A stretch of DNA of 36,791 nucleotides. Origin: Hypholoma sublateritium FD-334 SS-4. Taxonomy: Eukaryota > Basidiomycota > Agaricomycetes > Agaricales > Strophariaceae. The first letter of the stretch is position 1. Each line of letters begins with the position of its first letter. Positions 21,610-30,345 of the stretch are shown here, piece after piece. The stretch spans positions 1 through 36,791 of the forward strand of contig KN817646.1 in NCBI GenBank assembly GCA_000827495.1. The letters run 5' to 3'. A model generated the notes under the pieces. That model did not search any database and was not told where the DNA came from. It saw nothing but the letters and a program-made list of their open reading frames with translations. Both the position numbers and the translations under genes were made by a program.

Positions 21610-22289
21610 GTGAGTCTCGCAGATGCTGGAGAGTTCAAAAGACATTTAGCTTATCAACACAGCGAGATTAATATACGTTACGTGCCAGGGGTAGCTTTAC
21701 ATCGTGAAAGACATCGTCCGAGTAGAGAAAAAATATCATTTAGGGTAATACACGAGAAGCAAGATCACACACTAATCAAGGGAAAGAAGTACATGCACGG
21801 CGGTACGGTCCAAGACCAGAGAAAGCGAAGATACAAAAGACGAGCTAGAAATACAGTAGGTACGGGGAACAATACAAAAAGACTTAGAAAGAGTTCGACG
21901 TTACAATTCGTTTGGTTCGTGGATTATACAAGCGCGCTTAGGCGCAGGCGGCGACGCGGCGCCAAGAGCCGACACTGAGGGCTACATTGTTGGTGTGACG
22001 AGGCGCACGGGCGGCGACGGGTACGCGGTAGCGTGTAGTCGCGGTGGGGGCGGGGCGTACGGGACATACCATGTGTTAACACATCCAGTATCTCTCCGAA
22101 CGTTGGGCATCTAGACTCGGGCATGCTGAGTTCAGAGAGAGCCATGCTGGAGCACTTTAGGAATCTAGTATGTTCTATTGTTTTTCTTGTTTGGAGAATC
22201 AGTTTTAACTTTCAATGTGTGCAGGCTCTGACTAAGGCGATCGAAGTACGTGATATATTATTATTTTCAGAAAAATAATACTCTCACGA
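21610..22289. other. Stretch with a basic ORF and a 14-bp palindrome
   Basis: A plus-strand frame at 21610-21978 is Arg/Lys-rich, has no motif and is not trusted. A perfect palindrome ATGTGTTAACACAT lies at 22071-22084. At 22258-22280 an inverted repeat (TATTATTTT against AAAATAATA around a CAG) forms a possible hairpin. Confidence 0.35.
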
Positions 22290-22493
22290 CTATTGTCTGC
22301 AAACCAACTTGCAACAGTGAACGCTCATGCTAATCATGAAACCGCTCGCGCTAATCATGAAACCGCTCGCGCTGACCATGAGGCTAATAGGGCCAGAGGA
22401 CTAGAAGCCGAGAATGCTCTTTTGCTCCAGGAGCGAGCTGCTATAAGGCAGAAAAGCATAATACCACCACCCAGATATAATCCGAATTCCTAG
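22290..22493 (+). CDS. Possible 3' exon, Ala/His repeat coiled-coil tail
   Basis: One frame reads SANQLATVNAHANHETARAN, then HETARADHEANRARGLEAEN, then ALLLQERAAIRQK, ending in PPPRYNPNS and a stop. The Ala/Glu/Arg/Leu pattern predicts a helix or coiled coil. It includes exact 21-bp tandem copies (22329-22349 and 22350-22370) plus a diverged third, so each repeat adds seven residues (ANHETAR). No start or upstream exon is certain; a spliced 5' part around 22150-22245 is possible (MLEHFRNL, then ALTKAIE). Function is unknown. A transposase tail is a guess I cannot support. Confidence 0.3.
   Translation, partial: LLSANQLATVNAHANHETARANHETARADHEANRARGLEAENALLLQERAAIRQKSIIPPPRYNPNS
22329..22391 (+). 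repeat. 21-bp in-frame tandem repeat
   Basis: GCTAATCATGAAACCGCTCG plus C occurs twice exactly, at 22329-22349 and 22350-22370, then a diverged copy starts at 22371 (GCTGACCATGAGGCTAATAG). The unit is a multiple of three and preserves the surrounding frame. Confidence 0.85.
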
Positions 22494-24820
22494 TTTTCCC
22501 GCCTAACCTCCCTGCATCACATTTTCACTGCTTTCGTCGGTCGCTCTCATTAAATAACCTACACCCATCCACCCGCCATCTAATAGAAAGATGCCACCTC
22601 ATGTCCATACTATCACCCGCACACCATGAGCGCCCCGTATAGAGCATAAACAGACATGCATTCACGTCATGAAGCTAATAGCGCGCATGTTCTCAGTGTG
22701 GGTGTTCCTCGTGTGGTTTGGTGGTGAATTTCGGCGGGAAGGATGTGGATCGCAACATTCGCATTCGCGGCATGTCCAATTCTCCTTCGCTTCGCTTCAG
22801 GGTCGCGGCGTGCGCTTGATAACATAGACGATGCCCCGCCAGATTCCGTGCGCGTGTGTACCGCTCACAATGGAGCTGGGGGTCCCTGGCTTCTCATTAG
22901 ACGCGCAGAAGAGCGGTGTCGGGTCTACAAAGAGGATCACAAGTAGCCTCAGACAGAAACAGGTAAACTACGTCAGAAAACCTCCACTCCCCTCCTCCTC
23001 CTGCGCTCATCGTTTTCAGCCCCGCCACGACACCCCAAGACGACTACTCACCCAGGTGAGCGCCATCTGCGCCTCGCCGCCCAGCGCCCCTTATTTGCGC
23101 CTACCCGACGTCTAGAAGCCACGAAGACGTGACAACAACGACGCACTGGTGAGTGCCCTCTGCGCGGACACAGATTTGACAAGGCGGCGGCGACATGGAC
23201 GCCTACAGGGACGCGTCAACGGCGGGTAAACAGGGCTGTGAGCATCGGTCAGCATGCACCACACCACGCTGGAGGAGGTATACACCATATTTTATCAGCT
23301 GTCCCACTGCTGACTGCCCCAGTTAGTGCACAAACTTGACGCGTGCCTTCCAGGCTGAAGAATTGCCTAAAATGTGGCCACGGTGATGGTCGCACAGCGG
23401 AAGGGAGTGAGAAACACAGGCACGACAATGGGAACAGGTACATACCGTCATCCTATGCCTTAACCCCAACTGACGCGCTCGAGAACACAGACAGCAGTTG
23501 GGACGTCCCCCGTGTCGCCGAACGCGCGTCTACGCTCTCGCCTTGTCCCTCCGCGCGTCCGATGCGTCAGCAGGCTGAGTATCACCACACGTGTCGAGGT
23601 CGACGTGGCACACTCAGCAGACGCCAGAGTCAATTCAGCGTCCTATGCCGCTGATGACGGACATGGACTTCAGGACGGTGCGCAGACATCCCAGATGGGC
23701 GCTACACTCTGCTGACCGTTCTACGCAGCGCACACGACGCCCGAGGGACGCGAACATGCGTGCTGGGTGCCTGCGCCCCGGGGTGCCCATGGGCGTGGAC
23801 GGATCGATAAGTGCATCCATTCCATGTGACAGCTAGAGTGTCCCTGCAATGCACTCTCAACGCGCAGACCTTGGTTGCGTGCGTTGTTCGTGAGGCAGCG
23901 TGCGCTTTGGATGTCGAAAAACTTGCCTGATGCAGTAGGTCAGCCATTATTTTGACAAATATGCGCCGCCCTCACCTTATACGTGTCCCAGGCGTCGCCG
24001 GGTGCGCGCCCGAAGTACGAACATCTTCATATGACTGCTATCGCGCACCAGGGCAGCAATCGCGTCAAGCCGCGTTCTGGATGTCAGTCGACATGCGCGC
24101 GGCCGCACAGCGCCCGAGATCCGCGAACAGCGCGCCCTAGAACAATGCCGTAAGTCCGATTTTTCCGCGAATTTAGGCGTTACCGACGTATTAAAAACCA
24201 GGGACATGTCACCCTTCCACGGAAAACGACATTGGGTGGGGCGGAGGCCTCGCGTCGTTGTGTGCACGCACGTGGGGACCGCAGCGACTGATGGAGGGGC
24301 AGTGATGTGCAGTTTATGAGTGCAGGCGTCGCGGCGCGTGGGAGGTGTACGCGCGGGCGCATTGGCGCGATGGAGGCCGCATGCGGAAGGTGGGACACGT
24401 CGCGGAAGGGAAGAGGGATGGTGGGAGGAAGGGTTTGAACATGCCGGCGCGGCCAAGTCTTTTAAGACTCCGCCGGATCGGCGGGCCGTCCACCTCTCGC
24501 GGAAAATATAATAATGCAGAACGTGGAATGCGAGCGAAAGCGGGCACGTGGTGTGGTAGAACGCGCGCTGCAGAGGGAGCAGGGTCGGGATGGGGAGAGC
24601 TGTGGGTACGGATCGAAGAGGGCACGCGGATGATGGGGATGGGACGGCGTTCAGCGGGGCGGAGAGCGCGGGGAGTTGTGAGCGCGTGGGATGCTGGGGA
24701 TGCGAGACGGGAGGTGTTGTGCGCGGGGAGTGCGTGGACGGGACGGCGGCACATAGCGACCGAAAGGAATGCAGTCAAAAGTATTATACAGATGTGACGC
24801 TGCTCTACCGACCACATTTC
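22494..24820. other. GC-rich stretch without a gene
   Basis: No conserved motif or consistent splice chain was found. Open frames around 23340-23840 and 23977-24817 occur on both strands together and are Arg/Pro/Ser-rich, as expected of GC-rich non-coding DNA. Confidence 0.4.
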
Positions 24821-26119
24821 ATCTGTGCAAAAATTAGCAATTGAACTTGATTTACTCTCTGGTGGCCGGAATATAAGCCAGTGCTATGCACAGTTCTTAT
24901 GCGCGGCGCTAATGGTTTACCTATTAATCAGGCAGTGTTTGTATATACATACAAGTATTTTGTTTTTTAGTTGGCGTGCAAGTAATTCGGCGTGCGCAAA
25001 ATTCACACTCCAATTTAGAAAGTCGAAAAATTTGCAGTACCCATCGTCAACCGACGAAATGGTACTTGTTAACCCTTTGTCTAATTTATTTGCGCCAAAT
25101 TAACGACTGTGCACCAGCGAAACGCCGCACTACTGAAGCAATTGTGAGGGTACAGCATATATCAAACATTTTGTTGACTCATCGCCGGCGGTCATGACAA
25201 AAATGAGACCGCAAAGTACGACGCACTTTCTAACTCAATCTATCATAAATATACACGCACACGTTTTTGTTCAAAGTTTATGTTATCTCGCTTACTTGGA
25301 TCGCGACCGAGGGAGGTTGCTCAGATGCTCAGAACAGGAGTGTCGTCGCTGCAGTAGCAAGTTTTTTGTATTTCTCGCTGCAAAAATTGATCTGCTCTTT
25401 ATAATATATACTACCATTTTCTGCTTTCTGCACAAGAAAGCGGTAGAGCCCGCGCTGGGCGCGAGAGGTGAAATCGGCGCTAAAAATAGCCAAGCTGTGT
25501 GCGCGATCTCCCCGCCGAACTGTTTGGCAATCCTCTTGCCTTATACCACCATCAGGCCCGGTGCGCCTTCTTCCGTCGCCTCGACCAACCGCCAACAAGC
25601 AGCGCCGAAAAAGACGGAGCGATCCGCATCGGTCGCAATTCTTTGACTTCCAGCGCGAATGACCAATCCCACCCTACCACACCATATCCCATTGAATTTC
25701 TTGTTTCAACAGCAGATCGGTGCACTCGCCGCTGATCATCGCAGCTATGTCAATGTCCACCCATGCCTGTTTCCGTCCTCTGATCCGCCGCCGACTCCTC
25801 CCGTGCTACTTTCCTCTCAACGTGTGTACATCGCAATTCCTGTAAGACGCTGTTCATTTTCAACTGCCGACCGCCCCCGGTGGCGATGAATGAGGCGTCG
25901 ATTAGCACCACATCATCTAATACCGCGCATTCTATTTCAAAACAACCGACCGGCCCACCAAGCGAATGGCAGAACGGCTGACTGCGCGACGAACGAGTGA
26001 ACAAGGGTCCAAGCGACCCATCAAACGAGGAACACCTATCGATACCCCGTACATCGCGAACAGGCCATTCCACTACACAAACTGTTCTTCCTTACGTGGA
26101 TAATGAATGTGTAAGTTAA
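24821..26119. other. AT-rich to mixed stretch without a gene
   Basis: About 24830-25440 is AT-rich and free of convincing frames. About 25500-26100 becomes pyrimidine-rich and grades into the repeat that follows. A minus-strand frame at 25750-26073 has some protein-like sequence (CFEIECAVLDDVVLIDASFI) but no family match. Confidence 0.35.
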
Positions 26120-26430
26120 ATTCTCTGGTTCTGCCCACCGTGTCTGCCCGGAACTCATCCGGATCCTCCATTTTCACTCGCCCAGTCCCTTTATCGTCGA
26201 CGACCCTCTTTGCCCATCCCTTCGTCGCCGCTGATCCAAGCCCTCTCTCCATTGTTGACGATCCAACCAATGCCTCCATCATCGCCAATCGCCTGCGCCA
26301 ATCTCTTTGTCAACGATGATCACACCCATGCCTTCATCATCGCCAATTGCCTCCACCCAACTCTTCGTTGCCGACGGTTCCCTCCACTAGACCCTTCGTC
26401 GCCGGCGGCTCTCCCCACCAGCCTCTCCCA
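26120..26430. repeat. Degenerate pyrimidine-rich minisatellite
   Basis: Variants of CCTTCGTCGCCGACGATCC, spaced about 30-60 bases, recur: GTCGACGACCC, TTCGTCGCCGCTGATCC, TTGTTGACGATCC, TTCATCATCGCCAATTGCC, TTCGTTGCCGACGG and TTCGTCGCCGGCGG. They open long Pro/Ser-rich plus-strand frames that should not be taken as genes. Similar words recur at about 30.7-31.0 kb. Confidence 0.55.
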
Positions 26431-26706
26431 CCATCTCCTCTTTGCACTGGAACCTCCCCGCCTCTCCGAGCGGTACTGCAGGTATTGGCTTCGCAGTCGG
26501 TGTTTCACGGGCCTTGGCGCAAGGTCGGCACTTTATGTACATACTGCCGCTGCAGAAACACATTCACGATTTTTCAACGGCAGGCAGCGGCAACACTGGG
26601 TACCCTACGAGTCGCGCATTTCCTCACGGAAACCGAACGCACTCTCTAACCCGTCCTGCCCATCGTCGAAGCGCTGCCGAGTTCCCATGATCGACGAACG
26701 CGGCTT
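26431..26706. other. Non-coding continuation of the repeat module
   Basis: Several overlapping plus-strand frames are open, but none has a motif. The segment leads into the 7-bp microsatellite. Confidence 0.35.
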
Positions 26707-26731
26707 CATGCATCATGCATCATGCATCATG
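26707..26731. repeat. 7-bp microsatellite (CATGCAT)
   Basis: CATGCAT is repeated three times in tandem followed by a partial copy (CATG). Confidence 0.9.
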
Positions 26732-27146
26732 TTTCATATCCAGAGTGAGCTACATATCCGTTTCGTGACCGCCGACCCAAGGTAGTCACCCTGAGGCCTC
26801 TTTGCGCCCGTGTCACATGTCGGGTAGAATCGACGACGCGCACACGAAGCGGCGAGGACCCTGCGGGACATGGCGCTCAGCTCCACCTTCCCGTCTCCAC
26901 TCATGCTGGGATAACCTACCGCCGCCTGGTTGTGCTATGTGACACTGTATTCAAGCACCCAGAATGTTTGACGGCGCTTGTGCGGGAACAATCAGTGCGC
27001 CGGCGGTGGGACGCGCACTTGGGGTGCACAAGGTAATTCGACAAAAAAACTCTGGTGTTGTTCGACGAAACAATTCAATTTTCTACATATGGGTATCTTG
27101 TACGTAGATTATAAAATGGTTATTGTATTTTTCGATAAAATCGAAA

Positions 27147-27791
27147 ACTGGGTGACTTTCCGCAAGCGAAACATAAAAGATTATCATAAATTAAGGGTCT
27201 CTGCCGTGATGCCGAGCCGGATTAGGAAGGTGGAGAGCGCAGAATATTTTGAACCACCCTCGAATAGATTAAATCTGTAGAGAGGGTCAACCACCCATGA
27301 ATAGATTAAATCTGTGGCAGAATAAACAGAACTCGACGCAAACTCGACCGATTCAACCCTTTTTGGACATCGGCAACACCCAGAATATTTCCCACGCCGG
27401 CTGCTCGTCCATTCCAATCGTCGTGACGCGCTGCCTCGCCCTTGCTTGCCATCTTCCCCCCTCAATATACCCCACTCAGCCTATCTTTTCGCTGATATAA
27501 CTCACCCCTAGCCTCTGTTCTCAAGCTCAGTGATCGGATTGCTCTGGCATGGTCTGTATACGTCAGGTTAATAAATTTCATTTATTACTGCCAAGTTGTG
27601 ATCAAACACCGCTGGGTAATAGGGCTCAAAATGATCTCGGAGGTATCCGTACATATTTTATTCTACGCTCAAATAAAAACCTTACGGATGGCAAATTTGA
27701 ATAGATTATAAGATTAAATATAATCTTTCAATCTCCGAGCCCATTTATGTTGGAATAGTTTATTGAAAAGGCTTGCGGAAAGTCACCCACT
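27147..27791. mobile_element. MITE-like element with 21-bp terminal inverted repeats
   Basis: The left end 27147-27167 and the reverse complement of the right end 27771-27791 agree at 20 of 21 positions. The shared core TGGGTGACTTTCCGCAAGC is identical on both sides. The 645-bp interior is AT-rich on its right half and encodes no transposase, as expected for a non-autonomous DNA transposon. A clear target-site duplication next to the ends was not found; flanks do not show the TA pair that Tc1/mariner or pogo elements would give, so ends may be off by a few bases or diverged. Superfamily is not assigned. Confidence 0.6.
27254..27315. repeat. 25-bp direct repeat inside the MITE-like element
   Basis: Copies at 27254-27278 and 27291-27315 share GAATAGATTAAATCTGT exactly and the preceding CCACCC, with two differences over 25 bases. 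Their starts are 37 bases apart. Confidence 0.8.
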
Positions 27792-28413
27792 GAGCAAGAT
27801 ATAAATAATTTCCTTGACCATAGTATATTTAATCAAAGTCCCTATGGATTTATTGCATATCGCCACATCGGTAGAGTAAAAAATTCTAACTTTTTCTGTA
27901 CCCGTAGATAGACGTCTTGAATGGTCAATAGCAGGGGGAATAGTCTCTCGCGCGTTAATTTATAGAACTAATCAAGTTATTGTGAGATGCGTCGGAGGGA
28001 CAGAAACTCCGTCGCAGTGTATATCCAATATGCCCACAAGACACAAAAAATTATACAGTCGACGATTCAGGTGACTAGTGCACATGCGCAACGCGGTGCT
28101 AGACAACTACGAGCCGAGATCGAAACAGTCGGAGAGCGCACTAAACCCTTCATCTGGATCAATGATGAGCCGCCGTTGCGTCGGCGCTCATTTACTTGAA
28201 ATATATAGTCTGACCCAAATATTTCATCGCCGTTCTCGATGGCATTTTCATTAAACAGTAAGGAGTGTACCCCAAATTATTCCTATACTGCACCGCACTC
28301 ATTAGTACAATGTATAAAAATTAAACCAAACATTCAATGTACAAGGATAGTGTGCGCGCACCCACGCGGCCTGCATTGTCGACTGTCTTTAATCACCCAT
28401 CCACGTCGAGAGC
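27792..28413. other. AT-rich gap
   Basis: No gene is seen between the MITE-like element and the foldback structure. A short plus-strand frame at 27987-28199 has no motif. Confidence 0.45.
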
Positions 28414-29498
28414 TATGGTGGTCCGTTTGCACAAAAAATAACCGCGCATACATATAGACAAAATCAACGGCAATATAAAGAAAATGGAAAAATATATAAA
28501 ACTTTTTCCGCCCTTATATAGTGTTTTTCTTCCCCGTTATATAGTTTTTTCTTCCACAGATGAAATTTTACTGCGCGCTGAAAGAATATTGCCGTGCGCA
28601 TATAGAATTTTCATTTGCGCATACAGAAATTTAGGGCGCGCATACAGAATTTATGAAAGCACATATTTAATTATACTGCGCGCATAGAGAACTCTGCAGT
28701 GCGCTTATTGAATTTTAGTGCGCACATATAAAACTCGAGTTAAACTCAAGTGCGCGCATAGAAAGTTGCCGCAAGCCAAATTTCACGGCCATCACGGCCA
28801 TCAGGGAAAATTCGTCAGCTTCAGCAATGGAACTCTCGCTTTATGCAAACCTAAGTGGAAGCCCGAGTGCGCTCGAGGCCAACTCGAGGCTGTACAAGAC
28901 AGTATACTCAGCTCCCTGTATTAAACATCGAATATTTATCCCATTATATAATTTGTTCTCGTCATCAGAGCTAGTCAATAATTATAACAATGGTCAAACA
29001 GTAGCTGTAAAGAATTGAATCGTGTATTGAAACAAGTGGAGATGCGGTAGCGGTGCGCGTTGCAGCGTCGCCCGGGCTTGCTATTTGCGCAGCGTGTGAA
29101 CTTCACTGCCGAAACAGCCGAAGTATCTCTGATGGCCGTGATGGCCGTGCAATTGGGCTTGCGGCAGCCATCTATGCGCGCACTCGACTTCAACCAGAGT
29201 TTTATATGTGCGCCCTTTAATTCTATAAGCGCGCTCCTAAGTTCTCTATTATTTCAGAGAAACTAAACATGAGCGCTTGTAAAATCTATAAGTGCATCCC
29301 AAAATTTCATCTACGCACAAAAATATTCTATAAGCGCGCGCCAAAGTTTTATCTTCGGGAGGAAAAATCATTTGAGCGGCAAGAAAATAACTATAGGTGG
29401 GGGCAAAAAGTTATATATATTTTTCTATTTTTTTTATATCAGCGGTGATTTTGTCTATATGTATGCGCGTTTATTTTTTGTGCAAACGGACCACCATA
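28414..29498. mobile_element. Foldback-like element: two arms of about 450 bp in inverted orientation
   Basis: The left arm (about 28414-28880) and the right arm (about 29060-29498) are imperfect reverse complements around a spacer of about 180 bp. The outer ends both read TATGGTGGTCCGTTTGCACA followed by AAAAATAA. An inner block (28769-28803 against 29129-29165) shares CACGGCCATCACGGCCATCA and GCCGCAAGCC. Both arms contain many GCGC-plus-AT-rich subrepeats. No transposase is encoded. Foldback transposons, a recombined pair of inverted elements, or a long-hairpin RNA source are all compatible. Arms have diverged and differ by small indels, so the structure is not recent. Confidence 0.75.
28560..28770. 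repeat. Degenerate 19-25-bp subrepeats in the left foldback arm
   Basis: Units of the form TGCGCGCATATAGAATTT recur about nine times: for example CGTGCGCATATAGAATTTTC, CGCGCATACAGAATTTATG, CGCGCATAGAGAACTCTG, TGCGCTTATTGAATTTTAG, TGCGCACATATAAAACTCG and TGCGCGCATAGAAAGTTG. The right arm carries the complementary set at about 29170-29345. Confidence 0.65.
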
Positions 29499-29695
29499 CG
29501 AGAGCACGTTCGGCTGCTATACGCCATTCCCTGTTTTTTTTTCGGCGCAGAATTGCGCACCGGCCTACTCAGAACGCTGGATATGCAAAATTTTAATGTA
29601 CACATATTGTTTAATAAAAAGCACAATCGCTCCAGGTGCTTTGGGCGCCAGTGGACTATCAATAGTAGAAACAGAAAATTAGAATAAATATTAGA
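29499..29695. other. AT-rich flank of the foldback element
   Basis: No gene is seen. The 29580-29700 part lies downstream, on the minus strand, of the tRNA-like segment and could be its AT-rich SINE tail. Confidence 0.35.
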
Positions 29696-29775
29696 AGGCG
29701 AAGTAGGTACTCGTGACCCTTCGCCAGCATCACAAACCCGCTTGACTCGCTGCGCTATGACATAGCCTCCGCAGC
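29696..29775 (-). mobile_element. Possible tRNA-derived SINE head
   Basis: On the minus strand TAGCGCAGCGAG resembles a pol III A box (TRGYNNARNNGG). It is followed about 46 bases later by GGGTCACGAGTACC, which resembles a decayed B box region of a tRNA T arm. A full cloverleaf cannot be folded, so it is not a functional tRNA gene. The sequence downstream on that strand is AT-rich. Only one copy is in the window, so SINE status is inferred from the box pair alone. Confidence 0.35.
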
Positions 29776-29839
29776 GCGCCCCTTAATTGCCAGGGGAGAC
29801 AAGACCTTTCTGAGCTAAACACAAGGCGGCACCACCTGA

Positions 29840-30345
29840 CGAGCGACTTGTCACGGGAATGTGGTGAAATCATTAAGCAGAGAGTCGACGAAAATGACCT
29901 CTGCCTCGAAGATGGGTCGCAAGTGTGTTCCGTGCGCATTGTTTGAAGTGGATATCCCTGCTAGAATATGCCACTGGCGTTCGCGACGAGTTGAACGTGA
30001 TTGATGCTGTGAATGCGCTCGACTGTTACACCTCGTTCCCTAGGTTCTCGCCGGCGTTCAAGTCTGCGCCGCTGTCATCCTTGGACGCCGGTCGTGAAAA
30101 GCGAGAATTATCACCATTGTTCTTTCAGGTAAACAAGGTAAACCCTTCTCGCAGCACTGACATTCTGTTTGAAATCAAGTAGGTAAGACAATCGTATTTT
30201 AAAAAGGTGTAATGTGTTCTTCTTGGGTTAGGTTATGGGCGACCCTTCAAAGAAAAGAGCCCGCCTCAATAATCTTGCTACTCACGTCGACGAGAAAGCG
30301 GTCAAGTGGTGTGTGCCTCAGGCTAAACGAATGTCGACGCCGTCT
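29840..30345 (+). other. Coding-like scraps, unknown
   Basis: Three short plus-strand stretches look like real exons in different frames. They are ECGEIIKQRVDENDLCLEDG followed by SQVCSV (about 29855-29940), LLEYATGVRDELNVIDAVNA followed by LDCYTSF (about 29950-30040), and MGDPSKKRARLNNLATHVDE followed by KAVKW (about 30237-30310). Donor-like GTAAAC and GTAAGA words lie between them. They match no family I can name and do not join cleanly. Confidence 0.25.

Noticed and set aside
23977..24817. Long overlapping frames on both strands
   Set aside because: Simultaneous open frames on both strands of GC-rich DNA, Arg/Pro-rich, with no motif or splice structure.
29696..29775. A functional tRNA gene
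   Set aside because: The acceptor stem and T arm do not pair and the B box is degenerate; kept only as a possible SINE head.
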